Positions 52,313-61,892 of a DNA stretch of 64,000 nucleotides are shown piece by piece. Within the stretch, counting starts at the first letter, position 1, and each line of letters starts with the position of its first letter. This stretch comes from Clostridiales bacterium (GTDB taxonomy: Bacteria > Bacillota > Clostridia > Oscillospirales > Acutalibacteraceae), in assembly GCA_019422525.1 (NCBI GenBank), contig JAHZDE010000013.1, positions 1-64,000 of the forward strand, given 5' to 3'. Under the pieces are notes generated by a model. It saw only the letters and a list, made by a program, of their open reading frames with translations. It was not told the DNA's origin and searched no databases. The position numbers and the translations under genes are program-made.

Positions 52313-53021
52313 GCAACTGGCAGCAGGCTTTCTGGCCGGTTTCCTGATGCTTGGGACCTGTGCTACGACCTGCTTTGCATCTGGTCCGGACGTTGAGACC
52401 ACAGAAGAAACCCCGCCGGTTCAGGTTGAGGAGGATTCTGGATCCGACAGCACGCTGCCCCTCACGCCGGACGGCAATCTGACCTTGGTGGATGACATCG
52501 GCGCTCCTTCCGAGGCCGGGCAGCAGTTCATCACCCTGGTCACCAAATCCGGCAACTACTTCTACCTGATCATCGACCGCAACGATAAAGGCGAAGAAAC
52601 CGTTCACTTCCTCAACCAGGTAGATGAGGCCGATCTCTTTGCCCTTATGGACGAAGATCAGACCAACGCATTCCAGGAATCTCATAATGCGGGTGGTTCC
52701 GAAAGTGTGGAACCGACACCGACTCCGACCGCACCCGTGGAAACCGCAGAGCCGGAAACGCAGGAGTCTCTCGAGACCGAGAAGAAGTCCCTGAATATGC
52801 TCCCTGTCGCGGCTGTGATTCTGGTACTGCTCGCCTGCGGTGCCGGCTACTTTGTTCTACAGCTGAAAAAGAAAAAGGCCTCTGAACAGAGGCCCGATCC
52901 GGATGCAGATTATACCGACGATGAGGACGAAGAAGAATGTGTGATTCCCGAGGAGGATGAGTCTGAATCCCTTGAGGATGAAACCGACTACGATACAGAG
53001 TCGGAAGACGACAAGGAATAA
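52302..53021 (+). CDS. DUF4366 (CD1107-family) membrane protein
   Basis: 239 residues from the ATG at 52302 with GGAGG upstream. Signal segment LAAGFLAGFLMLGTCATTCFA-like, core LTPDGNLTLVDDIG and FITLVTKSGNYFYLIIDR, a Thr/Pro spacer, one membrane helix (MLPVAAVILVLLACGAGYFV) and a very acidic tail. It lacks the Cys-rich insert of the element A version. The cargo hotspot begins right after it. Confidence 0.85.
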   Translation: MKIKQLAAGFLAGFLMLGTCATTCFASGPDVETTEETPPVQVEEDSGSDSTLPLTPDGNLTLVDDIGAPSEAGQQFITLVTKSGNYFYLIIDRNDKGEETVHFLNQVDEADLFALMDEDQTNAFQESHNAGGSESVEPTPTPTAPVETAEPETQESLETEKKSLNMLPVAAVILVLLACGAGYFVLQLKKKKASEQRPDPDADYTDDEDEEECVIPEEDESESLEDETDYDTESEDDKE

Positions 53022-53219
53022 GCAAAGATGCTTGTTCCGGGGCGGCATGGGCCGCCCTTTTTACATATGTTCTGTATATTTAATTGAGCATAATTATATC
53101 AAATACTTTTATTTCATTCTTTTTTGATGTAGACTTTAAATAGATAATGCTTTTTATATACACGTCCTTAAAATCAGCAGAAGCAAAAATCGAGTTCTTG
53201 TTCGATCGGAGTGATAGAT

Positions 53220-54233
53220 GTGCATCAATATTTTGTCGATTCAACTTTAATTAATTATCATCTCATTAATTTAAGTAAATTATATTTTAATCCGTTGCCA
53301 CCAGAATTGGGACGGAACCAAAACATACGAGTAAGATTGTATACTGACAAGCAACATCCACATGATTTTGATAAGTGTCATATTGACGACACGATTAATA
53401 GACGACTTTATCTTCCGATAGAGATAATATCATGGATAAGATGTACATTTGCATTTTCTGTAGCATACTATGCATCAAATGGTAAACCACTGAGGAATAG
53501 GGACATTGAAATATTCAATAAAGCAATACATAAACAAAAAAACAAGAAAACCGGTAATCCTATAAGAATGGATATTCCAGGCGAAACAATTTTGATTTCA
53601 TGGGAAAAAGATGAAAACGGCTTTTATTTGGCAATAAAAAAAGGTTTTCAGATAACTGCTGACAATGCAGTTGATGTTCTCTCCAAGAAAGCAATTGCTT
53701 CGGTTTTACCATATATCTTAGCAACTGTGAAAGGCACGTCATTAGCTGCAACAAAAACAGATGGGAAAAAAAGCGATATAATTGATAGAACAACAGACTG
53801 GTTACCGGCAAAAGAATATGCAAAAATACAATTTTCCCATCCCGGAATATATTTGCTTAGAAGAAAAGACGATACCAATGGATATTCATATTATATAGGC
53901 AAAGCTTCAGATATCAGCAAAAGAGTTATTCAAAGCGGAAATACAGTTTCTCACCCAGATCAAAAAGGTGAAAGCAATAAGCAATATGATGAAATAGCTT
54001 GTACTGCCGTGAAATTTGATGATTACATCAGGTTGTTTGGAAAGGAAAGTGAAAATTATGCAACTCCGAAAAATAATCCCGGGGTAAAAAGAGGCAGCAT
54101 TACCGATATCGCCCTATATGCCATAGAAGATTTGGCTATACATATTGCGGCTATGCTGCTTCGAAGCGAAGGAAAAACATTGGACAATATACAATATAGA
54201 AGTTACACAAGTGAATGGATTAAGAAATTATAA
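53220..54233 (+). CDS. GIY-YIG-domain protein in the cargo hotspot of element B
   Basis: 337 residues from the GTG at 53220 (CGGAG eight bases upstream; a GTG at 53211 is in frame). The first 200 residues are novel to me: ELGRNQNIRVRLYTDKQHPH and FAFSVAYYASNGKPLRNRDI, reading like a small beta-rich DNA or ligand-binding domain. The C-terminal GIY-YIG domain has HPGIYLLRRKDDTNGYSYYI (GIY at 209-211, YIG at 225-227), then KASDISKRV with the Arg, and a Glu in YAIEDLAIHIAAML. It is strongly AT-rich. It occupies the slot held by a Shedu-like gene in element A, so a single-gene nuclease defence is inferred. Confidence 0.72.
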   Translation: MHQYFVDSTLINYHLINLSKLYFNPLPPELGRNQNIRVRLYTDKQHPHDFDKCHIDDTINRRLYLPIEIISWIRCTFAFSVAYYASNGKPLRNRDIEIFNKAIHKQKNKKTGNPIRMDIPGETILISWEKDENGFYLAIKKGFQITADNAVDVLSKKAIASVLPYILATVKGTSLAATKTDGKKSDIIDRTTDWLPAKEYAKIQFSHPGIYLLRRKDDTNGYSYYIGKASDISKRVIQSGNTVSHPDQKGESNKQYDEIACTAVKFDDYIRLFGKESENYATPKNNPGVKRGSITDIALYAIEDLAIHIAAMLLRSEGKTLDNIQYRSYTSEWIKKL

Positions 54234-54325
54234 GTGCACGATTCCAGACCGTTTTTAAGAGGAATAGATTGAAAATCATCAAAGGATAATCATATAAGGC
54301 AATTTTTCCACACGCAATTTTACAT

Positions 54326-54361
54326 AGCAGCCCTGCACACGGTGGTGCAGGGCTGCTTTTA
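54326..54361 (+). terminator. Terminator between the cargo gene and topB
   Basis: AGCAGCCCTGCAC pairs perfectly with GTGCAGGGCTGCT, then TTTTACTTT. It ends cargo transcription 25 bases before the topB start, so topB may depend on read-through or an unseen promoter. Confidence 0.85.
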
Positions 54362-54383
54362 CTTTACAAAGGAGTTGATACGA

Positions 54384-56501
54384 ATGAAGCTTGTCCTTGC
54401 CGAGAAGCCCTCGGTGGCCCAGTCCCTGGCCAAGGTATTGGGTGCAAACAAACGCTGTGATGGATATCTGGAAGGCAACGGCTATATTGTCAGTTGGTGT
54501 ATCGGCCACCTGGTAGAGCTGTCTGCGCCGGAAATCTACAACGAAGCCTACGCCAAATGGAACCTGGCTGATCTTCCTATCCTTCCTGCAGAATGGAAAT
54601 ATCAGGTCTCCCCTGCCACCAAAAAGCAGTTCGATGTTCTTCAGCAGCTGATGCAGCGGACGGATGTCAAAAGTCTCATCTGCGCAACGGATGCCGGGCG
54701 CGAAGGAGAACTTATCTTTCGCCTGGTCTACCATCAGGCCGGGTGCCAAAAGCCTTTTGACCGTCTCTGGATCTCCAGCATGGAGGATCAAGCCATCAAA
54801 GAAGGGTTTGCCCATCTGGAACCGTCAACCAAATACGATGCTTTGTATGAAGCAGCCCTTTGCCGGGAGCGTGCCGACTGGATTGTCGGGATCAACGCCA
54901 CCCGGCTTTTTTCATGCCTGTATCACCAGACGCTGAACGTCGGACGCGTCATAACTCCTACGTTGGCCATGGTGGTGATGCGTGATGCGGAAATTGCGGC
55001 ATTCAAACCACAGCCCTTCTACACGGTGCAGCTTGCGGTGGACGGCATTACGGCCATCAGCCGACGCTTCGACCTGAAAGAGGATGCGAAACAGCTGCTT
55101 GCTAAGTGCAGGGAGTCTGGCAGGGCCAGGATCAAGACCCTGGAGCGCAAAGAGAAGTCAGAGCGGTCGCCGCTCCTCTACGACCTGACCAGCCTGCAAC
55201 GGGATGCCAACCGCATCCTTGGGTTTACGGCGCAGCAGACCCTGGATTACACGCAGGCGCTTTATGAAAAGAAGCTGGTGACCTACCCGCGTACCGACAG
55301 CCGTTACCTGACGGAAGATATGAAATCAGCGCTTCCGGAGCTGCTGTCCCAGGTGGCCGAAAAGATCGGAACTGCCGGCTCTGTCCCCAAATCCGATTAT
55401 GACATGGATCATGCCGCAAGCAACATGTGCAACAGCAAAAAGGTCAGTGATCACCACGCCATCATCCCGACGAAGACCATGTGTGCTGCCGATCTTTCGG
55501 AACTGCCTTCCGGCGAGAAAGCCATTCTGCAGCTGATTGCCGTACAGCTTCTGTGTGCTGCCGCTTTGGAATACCGCTATGCAGAAGACACCCTCGTGAT
55601 GGTCTGCGGGGATGAGGAGTTCTCCAAAAAGCTCAGAACGGTGCTGTATGGCGGATGGAAAGAGATCCGTGACTGTTTTTATCCGCCTCTTGACAAGGAC
55701 AAGGAAGTATACAACGGCCCTATCATCTCCCCCAATGCCATCATCTCGTTTTCTCGTGCCGAGCTGAAAGAAGGAAAGACGACCGCGCCGAAACGCTTTA
55801 CCGAGGATACCCTTCTGTCTTCCATGGAAACCGCCGGGGCCGAGGATATCCCGGAAGAGGCAGAGCGGCGGGGCCTTGGAACGCCTGCCACCCGTGCGGG
55901 TATCATTGAAAAGCTGGTGCAGAAAGGGTTTATCGAACGCAAGGGTGATAAGAAAGCCCGTTATCTTGTCTCCACGGACAAAGGCAACGCCCTGATCACA
56001 GTCATGCCGGAGATGGTTCAGTCCCCTGCCATGACAGCTGACTGGGAGCAAAAGCTTCTCCGCATGGAGCGGGGCGATTATGAGGCGCAGGACTTCATGC
56101 GGGAAATCCGGGAAATGGTTTCCGAACTGGTGGAGAATTACGAGGCTGTAAAAGGAGCGGAAACACTGATGAACACCCACAAAAGAGTCGGAGCCTGCCC
56201 CTGCTGTCAGGCCGATGTGCTGGAGCGGCAAAAGGGCTGGTTCTGCAGCAACAAGGAATGCCGGTTTGTCCTCTGGAAGGACAACGCCTTCTTCAAAAGC
56301 ATCGGGAAGCAGCTCACCCCTGGCATGGTGGAGAAGCTTCTTTCGGATGGCCGTATCCGTCTGAAAGGCTGCAAGAGCAAAAAGTCCGGCAAGGACTATA
56401 ATGCAACGCTGGTTCTTTCTACGGAGACAAACGGAAAGGCCAATTTCAATCTGGAATTCGAAACAAAGCATCGGGGCGAAAAAGGAGGAAAAGAGCGATG
56501 A
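54384..56501 (+). CDS. topB: DNA topoisomerase III (type IA) of element B
   Basis: 705 residues from the ATG at 54384, AAAGGAG eight bases upstream. VLAEKPSVAQSLAKVLG, DAGREGELIFR, active-site tyrosine in LVTYPRTDSRYL, and a C-terminal zinc ribbon (CPCCQADVLERQ, CSNKECRF). Homologue of the element A enzyme at 18720. It overlaps the next gene by four bases. Confidence 0.95.
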   Translation: MKLVLAEKPSVAQSLAKVLGANKRCDGYLEGNGYIVSWCIGHLVELSAPEIYNEAYAKWNLADLPILPAEWKYQVSPATKKQFDVLQQLMQRTDVKSLICATDAGREGELIFRLVYHQAGCQKPFDRLWISSMEDQAIKEGFAHLEPSTKYDALYEAALCRERADWIVGINATRLFSCLYHQTLNVGRVITPTLAMVVMRDAEIAAFKPQPFYTVQLAVDGITAISRRFDLKEDAKQLLAKCRESGRARIKTLERKEKSERSPLLYDLTSLQRDANRILGFTAQQTLDYTQALYEKKLVTYPRTDSRYLTEDMKSALPELLSQVAEKIGTAGSVPKSDYDMDHAASNMCNSKKVSDHHAIIPTKTMCAADLSELPSGEKAILQLIAVQLLCAAALEYRYAEDTLVMVCGDEEFSKKLRTVLYGGWKEIRDCFYPPLDKDKEVYNGPIISPNAIISFSRAELKEGKTTAPKRFTEDTLLSSMETAGAEDIPEEAERRGLGTPATRAGIIEKLVQKGFIERKGDKKARYLVSTDKGNALITVMPEMVQSPAMTADWEQKLLRMERGDYEAQDFMREIREMVSELVENYEAVKGAETLMNTHKRVGACPCCQADVLERQKGWFCSNKECRFVLWKDNAFFKSIGKQLTPGMVEKLLSDGRIRLKGCKSKKSGKDYNATLVLSTETNGKANFNLEFETKHRGEKGGKER

Positions 56502-57406
56502 CGCCTGAAAAGAAAGAAGTCCTTTATCTGGTGGATAATGAAGCCTACCTGCATCTGAAAGAGACAGCCGACCAGGGTGGCTTTTCCTATGAGACCTTTG
56601 ACAAGACCACCGGCCAGGCCGGCTACAAAGGCCTCATCACCTATGGGGATATGCTGGACAACCCTATCCGGAGCCCCCTCGCCTGCGCCAGGGTTCTGGC
56701 CATCGAGGAAATCGGGTATGACGGTCATGTTGTGGCAGAGGTTGCTCTGCGTACGCTGGAACAGCTGAAGGATGCCCGGCGCGCCTATCGTCTGGAGCAT
56801 GAGGATGACCCGAAAGACCGGAGCATCCGCTTCATCACCAGCAAGTACGATGAGCTGTTTCGCATTCCGGACGGCGGCAAGGTGAAAATCGATTACCCGG
56901 ATCGGAGCTTTGTCGCCCCTTGCGAATATATCGACGACTACCACACGCGGATCGGCGGAGAAATTTTTCATATCTGTCAGTTTGCCGAGATACTGGAGCG
57001 CGGCAACGGCAAGGTCAGCCCTGAACCGGAAATGCTGAAAGATCAGGCTACATGGCAGCTTGCCCATCGCGAGTACCTTTCCATCCATGCAACGGAAAAC
57101 GGCTGGGACTATTCGATCTACGACAAGAGTTTCAGCGAAGTGGATGGCGGGCAGATCGACCGGAAGGGCATCACGATTAAGGAGTGCCGGGATATGATTC
57201 TGCAGAGCCATGGTTGGCAGAATCGGAACTTCACTGAATTGGAGTACGACATGGTCGAGAACCGTGCCGCAGAGGCTGCGGGAGAACGATTGAACTCCGT
57301 GCTGGAGCAGCTTCACGAGAAACGCATGGCAGCCAGTAAAGGCTCCGCCGTAGAAGCACCTGATCTGTCAAATGCGGGGAAAACCAGATTGGAGGATTGC
57401 TTATGA
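56498..57406 (+). CDS. ICE accessory protein with LPD-like domains
   Basis: 302 residues, GGAGG upstream. No enzyme motif. Segments KVKIDYPDRSFVAPCEYIDD and IGGEIFHICQFAEILERGNG, then YLSIHATENGWDYSIYDKSF, resemble large-polyvalent-protein-associated (LPD) domains that occur in ICE and phage proteins; this is a weak recognition. It overlaps topB and ArdC genes at either end by four bases, so it is a tight operon member. Confidence 0.65.
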   Translation: MTPEKKEVLYLVDNEAYLHLKETADQGGFSYETFDKTTGQAGYKGLITYGDMLDNPIRSPLACARVLAIEEIGYDGHVVAEVALRTLEQLKDARRAYRLEHEDDPKDRSIRFITSKYDELFRIPDGGKVKIDYPDRSFVAPCEYIDDYHTRIGGEIFHICQFAEILERGNGKVSPEPEMLKDQATWQLAHREYLSIHATENGWDYSIYDKSFSEVDGGQIDRKGITIKECRDMILQSHGWQNRNFTELEYDMVENRAAEAAGERLNSVLEQLHEKRMAASKGSAVEAPDLSNAGKTRLEDCL

Positions 57407-58872
57407 GCACCGGAGAGCAGAAAGCGTATCCCTCTCAGTTTGAAAAGGTAAAGGCAATCACAGATCAGCTGGAAGCAGGTGTCCAGGCGCTTTTCGAGAG
57501 CGAAAAGTTCAAGCAATATCTGCATACACTTTCCAAGTTTCACAACTACTCCCTGAACAACACAATCCTCATCGCTATGCAGAAGCCGGATGCCACTCTG
57601 GTTGCCGGATATACTGCGTGGAAGAAATTGTTCGGACGGCAGGTTCAGAAGGGCGAAAGCGGCATCCGGATTCTTGCCCCTGCTCCCTACAAAAAGACAA
57701 TGGAAGTAGACAAGACAGATCCCGCTACAGGCAAGTTGATCACAAAACCGGACGGAACCGCCGTAAAGGAGACAAAAGAAGTCCTGATGCCTGCGTTCAA
57801 GGTTGTCAGTGTCTTTGATGTCAGCCAGACGGAGGGAAAGCCTCTGCCCTCTATCGGTGTGAACGAGCTGACCGGCGATGTAAAACAGTATGACCTGTTT
57901 TTTGAAGCACTCAAGCAGTCCTGTCCGGTGCCAATCGGGTTTGAGCAGATCAAAGGCGGCGCCAAGGGGTATTTTCACACGATTGAAAACCGCATTGCCA
58001 TCCAGGAAGGGATAAGCCAGGTACAGACCATCAAGACGGCAATCCATGAGATGACTCATCAGAAGCTGCACTCCCTTAATCCGGACGCCAAAGTGAATCC
58101 GCTGGAGCCGAAACTCACGAGGAATCACAAAGAGGTGGAAGCCGAATCTGTAGCCTTTACCGTGTGTCAGCATTACGGAATCGACACCGGCGACTACAGC
58201 TTTGCCTATGTGGCCGGCTGGTCCCACGGGAAAGAAACACCCGAGCTGAAAGCCTCTTTGGATAAAATCCGCAGGACAGCGTCGGAGATAATCACAGAGA
58301 TCGATGAACATCTGGCTGTCCTGCAAAAGGAGTACGCCTGGTCGCACCTGACAGCGAAGGATGTAACGAACATCCAATGCATCCAATCCGAGTATATGCC
58401 CCATCTGCGCACGACCGAGCACACCTTTTCCTGCGAGATCGTCGGTGATCCCATGAGGCTGAAACTCACGGTGTCCCAGCATGACGATGGAGAAGGATAC
58501 ACCATTCATACCGAAGGCAAAGATATCTGGAACATCATGCCGGAAAATGAGCTGCGCAAGCTGGAGCCGGCGCTGACCTCAGCGGCTGAACTCTTCAGCT
58601 GGACCTCTCAGATTGAGAAGGCTGCGACGGCAGCCGATATCGAAGAAATTTCCCTTGCCTTTACGGAGGCAGAGATTCCGGGACTTTCCCAAGAGCAACG
58701 GCAAACTTTCTGGGATGCTGTGAATCAAAAGAAAGCCGGGCTCTCCCCTGCTTCCGCCCTCGCGAATCTGCATACCCAGAAAGAGAAGGCAGAAAAAGTA
58801 AAGGCTGCAAAACCGAGAGCAAAAGCAGCCCACAAGAAGGCAAAGAACACCAAAAAGGAGGAAGCCCGATGA
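57403..58872 (+). CDS. ArdC-like antirestriction protein with zincin metalloprotease motif
   Basis: 489 residues from the ATG at 57403, TTGGAGG upstream. The N-terminal ArdC/DUF1738-type ssDNA-binding domain has SKFHNYSLNNTILIAMQKPD and AGYTAWKKLFGRQVQKGESG. Zinc motif HEMTHQKLH begins at 215, with EAESVAFTVCQHYGID as the third-ligand region. The C-terminus is Lys/Ala-rich. ArdC protects incoming DNA from restriction and binds single strands. In element A the corresponding region holds an ArdA fusion instead. Confidence 0.88.
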   Translation: MSTGEQKAYPSQFEKVKAITDQLEAGVQALFESEKFKQYLHTLSKFHNYSLNNTILIAMQKPDATLVAGYTAWKKLFGRQVQKGESGIRILAPAPYKKTMEVDKTDPATGKLITKPDGTAVKETKEVLMPAFKVVSVFDVSQTEGKPLPSIGVNELTGDVKQYDLFFEALKQSCPVPIGFEQIKGGAKGYFHTIENRIAIQEGISQVQTIKTAIHEMTHQKLHSLNPDAKVNPLEPKLTRNHKEVEAESVAFTVCQHYGIDTGDYSFAYVAGWSHGKETPELKASLDKIRRTASEIITEIDEHLAVLQKEYAWSHLTAKDVTNIQCIQSEYMPHLRTTEHTFSCEIVGDPMRLKLTVSQHDDGEGYTIHTEGKDIWNIMPENELRKLEPALTSAAELFSWTSQIEKAATAADIEEISLAFTEAEIPGLSQEQRQTFWDAVNQKKAGLSPASALANLHTQKEKAEKVKAAKPRAKAAHKKAKNTKKEEAR

Positions 58873-59087
58873 GATTTACCGTTGAAGAAATGAGCCTGAT
58901 TCAGGCACTGAATCACACCTGCCGGAGAATGCTGATTTTCGAGATCAGGGCCAGCCTTCCGGATATGGAAGACCGTGAGCTGAAAGAGCTCTGCGAAAAG
59001 ACACTGCAGAAAGTGTTGACCATGTCCGACGATGAGTTCGCCGCCATTGATTTCTCCGTGGATGAGGAGGATGAAGCCAATGAGTGA
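58869..59087 (+). CDS. Transposon-transfer assisting (TTRAP-like) small protein
   Basis: 72 residues, GGAGG upstream. RFTVEEMSLIQALN, then DRELKELCEKTLQKVLTMSD and DDEFAAIDF. This matches the small ICE proteins named transposon-transfer assisting. The tail is acidic. It overlaps ArdC by four and the next gene by eight bases. The mechanism is unknown. Confidence 0.78.
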   Translation: MRFTVEEMSLIQALNHTCRRMLIFEIRASLPDMEDRELKELCEKTLQKVLTMSDDEFAAIDFSVDEEDEANE

Positions 59088-59595
59088 CTGGCATGATTCG
59101 TTTGCAGACCCCATGCATGACACGCCGGCGGACAAGGATTCTCTGATTGCGGCGATGGAGGCTGCCGGATACACGTATGACGGGCTGGAAAGCACCAAGG
59201 ATTCTCTCCGCTTTTTCGGAGAACATGGTCAGCTGCTGACCCTTGGCGGCTGGCATGAATGTGAGGAGTGGCTGAACGGTGTCGTGTTCGATGATCCCCA
59301 GGTGATGAATCGTGTGGAGCTGATTCTTCACCCGGAACGTTTTCCCGAACGAGATCCGGCAAGAGCTGCCCTTCGCGCCGTTGAAGATACGGTCGAGCAG
59401 AACGACAACAGCTTTGACGGTATCATCAACAACCTTCCCGAACCCGCCCCGACGCTTCAGGCATGCCGGTGTGCGGATGAGGACGTCCGGGAATCGGTGC
59501 TTTCCAAGCTGAAGGAACAGCAGACACACGAACGGCTGCGCGGCCCTGAGCGGTCTACCATTTTTTGTAATCCGGAGGAACGAATCCGTGAGTAA
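59080..59595 (+). CDS. ICE accessory protein with FDGIINN motif (DUF4316-like)
   Basis: 171 residues from the ATG at 59080. No catalytic motif; LSKLKEQQTHERLRG at the end is basic. The central NSFDGIINNLPEP resembles MIDGVINN near the end of the element A ArdA fusion, hinting at a shared domain. It overlaps MobC. Function unknown. Confidence 0.65.
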   Translation: MSDWHDSFADPMHDTPADKDSLIAAMEAAGYTYDGLESTKDSLRFFGEHGQLLTLGGWHECEEWLNGVVFDDPQVMNRVELILHPERFPERDPARAALRAVEDTVEQNDNSFDGIINNLPEPAPTLQACRCADEDVRESVLSKLKEQQTHERLRGPERSTIFCNPEERIRE

Positions 59596-59950
59596 AAGTA
59601 CTTCTGTCAGGCGCGCTATGCAGCCAAGAAATCAATGGGTTCACTTTGTCATGTCCCAGGATGAAGTGGACCGGATGAAGCAGAAGATGGAGGAGATGGG
59701 AATCCGAAACAAGAGTTCCTATCTTCGCAAGATGGCACTGGACGGGTACTGTGTCAATCTGGAACTGGACGATGTCAAGGAGATGGTTTCGCTGCTCCGC
59801 TACTGCAGCAACAACCTGAACCAATATGCAAAACGGGCCAATGAGAACGGCTCCATCTATGCGGAAGATATCCGGGATCTCCAGAATCAGCAGAATGAAA
59901 TCTGGGAAATTGCGAAAGAGATTCTGGCACGGTTGGCAACGATTCAGTAA
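59588..59950 (+). CDS. MobC-family relaxosome accessory protein
   Basis: 120 residues from a GTG, GGAGG upstream. FVMSQDEVDRMKQKMEEMGI, YLRKMALDGYCVNLELDDVK and SNNLNQYAKRANENGS follow the MobC pattern. A 100-base gap and the CD1845-like gene separate it from the relaxase. oriT of element B may lie in 59951-60059, though I see no strong hairpin there. Confidence 0.88.
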   Translation: MSKSTSVRRAMQPRNQWVHFVMSQDEVDRMKQKMEEMGIRNKSSYLRKMALDGYCVNLELDDVKEMVSLLRYCSNNLNQYAKRANENGSIYAEDIRDLQNQQNEIWEIAKEILARLATIQ

Positions 59951-60059
59951 AGAAACGGTGTGGCGGGAGGCTGTCACACCGAATACATAGACGACATCCT
60001 TGACTTCGAAAAAGTGATTTTCTAGACTGTAATTAGAACATACGAAGGAGGATTTTTCT

Positions 60060-60356
60060 ATGTGGCTGCTCAAACTCCCTCTTAAAATCATCGCACTGCC
60101 TGTCATGGCAGTGGTTGCAGTGCTTTCCATTTTTTATTCCATAGCACTGCATCTGTCCTCCCTGGTTGTTGGCCTTGGCTATTTGTTCCTTGGCGTTTGC
60201 ATTGTAGTGCTGCTGTTTCAGCAAATGTGGGTACTGGCAGCGCTCCTGTTTGGCATTGCGGTCATTGCTTTTCTGGCAGTGATGCTTGTGGAATTGGTTT
60301 CCATGGGCTTGGAAGCCCTGGTTGGTATGCTGTCGGAATTTATTTTTTCATGGTGA
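60060..60356 (+). CDS. Small membrane protein, CD1845-like
   Basis: 98 residues, GAAGGAGG upstream. Nearly all hydrophobic: three helices, including LPVMAVVAVLSIFYSIALHL and LGYLFLGVCIVVLLFQQMWV. Short basic start (LLKLPLKI). Commonly found beside relaxase genes in clostridial ICEs. Role unknown. Confidence 0.8.
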   Translation: MWLLKLPLKIIALPVMAVVAVLSIFYSIALHLSSLVVGLGYLFLGVCIVVLLFQQMWVLAALLFGIAVIAFLAVMLVELVSMGLEALVGMLSEFIFSW

Positions 60357-60429
60357 CTGGTAATTGGCCGGACCCGAGCGCAGAATCGCCTCGGGTCCTT
60401 TTTTATGCCTAAAAGAAGGAGGAATGCCC

Positions 60430-61830
60430 ATGGCGGCTACGCGACTGATCCCCATGCATGTAAACAAAGGAAAAACGCTTGCGCAGAGCCTGGGCGATCG
60501 GACTGATTATGCAAAGAACCCTGAGAAAACAGACAAGGGTGAACTGGTTACCGGGTATCAGTGCGACCCGGTGACCGTGGATGAGGAGTTTCTGCTGTCC
60601 AAGCGCCAATATGAGCAGATCACCGGACGCCGACATCGTCATGAAGTGATTGCCTATCAGATCCGGCAATCCTTCAAACCGGGTGAAGTCACGCCGGAGA
60701 AGGCAAATCGTTTGGGGCGTGAACTGGCGCTCCGATTCACCAAAGGCAAATACGCCTTCATCGTTGCTACCCATACGGATCGAGCCCATATTCATAACCA
60801 CATCGTGTTCAACTCCACTTCCCTGGACGGAACCAGAAAGTTCAAAAACTTCTGGCTGTCCAGTATAGCTTTGCAGCGGATCAGCGACCTGGTCTGCCTG
60901 GAGAACGGGCTTTCGGTGATTGCACCCAAGCCGTACAAAGAGCGCGAAAAGCGGACAGAGTACCCGCGCAGAGTGAAGAACAGAGATATTCTGTGTGATG
61001 CCATTGACACCATTTTGCAAAAGAATCCCTCCTCCTTTGACGAGTTGCTCAAAGGCTTGGAGGGACTGGGCTACGAGATAAAGTATGGCAAACACATTTC
61101 CGTCAAAGGGGAAAATCAGGTGCGGTTCATTCGTCTATCCTCCCTGGAGGACGGATATACCGAGGCCGATCTTCGTGCTCATTTTCTGGGGCATCTGGAA
61201 CACAAGCCTCGCACCAAGCAGCCGTTTTGTTCAAAAGGCCGTCCCTTCAATCTTGTCATCGATATACAGAACAAGTTGCAATCGGAAGGAGCCGCATTGA
61301 AGCGCTGGAAATCTGTCTATAACCTGAAACAGATGTCAAAGACACTGTTGTTTTTGCGCGACAACAATATTGAAAGTCTGGAACAATTAAATCAGTTTAC
61401 AGCTCAAAAGATTGCCAGAAGAGATGAATTGCTTGCCTCTGTTCGACAATCCGAAAAGCGGCTGGCCGAAATCGGAACCCTGAAGAAGCACATCATCAAT
61501 TACTCCAAGACCCGGCCGATTTACGAGGAGTACCGGAAAGCCGGTTACAGCAAAAAGTTTCTGGAAGCTCATCGGGAAGAAATCACAATTCACAAAGCAG
61601 CCAAGGCCGCCTTTGATGAATTGGGTGTAAGGAAGCTGCCGAAAGTGAAAGAACTCAGCAAAGAATATGCTGAGCTCTTTTCTGGCAAGAAACGAACCTA
61701 CAGAGAATACTACCACCTGAAGAAGGAAGTAAACGAACTGGTGATTGCCCGGCAAAACATTAATTCCCTGTACGATGCCGAACGCAAAGAGAAAGACCAG
61801 CTCCACCAGAAAGAAGAACAAATCCACTGA
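60430..61830 (+). CDS. Relaxase/mobilisation nuclease (MobP type) of element B
   Basis: 466 residues from the ATG at 60430, GGAGG nine bases upstream. Likely catalytic Tyr27 (DRTDYAKNPEKT), histidines in THTDRAHIHNHIVFN. The C-terminal region is a long helical, charged stretch. It is related to the element A relaxase but longer at the start and in the same direction as its transfer operon. A strong terminator follows. Confidence 0.92.
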   Translation: MAATRLIPMHVNKGKTLAQSLGDRTDYAKNPEKTDKGELVTGYQCDPVTVDEEFLLSKRQYEQITGRRHRHEVIAYQIRQSFKPGEVTPEKANRLGRELALRFTKGKYAFIVATHTDRAHIHNHIVFNSTSLDGTRKFKNFWLSSIALQRISDLVCLENGLSVIAPKPYKEREKRTEYPRRVKNRDILCDAIDTILQKNPSSFDELLKGLEGLGYEIKYGKHISVKGENQVRFIRLSSLEDGYTEADLRAHFLGHLEHKPRTKQPFCSKGRPFNLVIDIQNKLQSEGAALKRWKSVYNLKQMSKTLLFLRDNNIESLEQLNQFTAQKIARRDELLASVRQSEKRLAEIGTLKKHIINYSKTRPIYEEYRKAGYSKKFLEAHREEITIHKAAKAAFDELGVRKLPKVKELSKEYAELFSGKKRTYREYYHLKKEVNELVIARQNINSLYDAERKEKDQLHQKEEQIH

Positions 61831-61844
61831 ACCACAGAAACGGA

Positions 61845-61892
61845 CAAGGCCCGGGTAGCAGTCACCGTACTACTACCCGGGCCTTGCTTTTT
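61845..61892 (+). terminator. Terminator of the element B operon
   Basis: CAAGGCCCGGGTAG pairs perfectly with CTACCCGGGCCTTG, followed by CTTTTTA. Confidence 0.9.

Noticed and set aside
59951..60059. oriT of element B between MobC and the membrane protein
   Set aside because: Only short imperfect repeats are visible; not enough to call a site.
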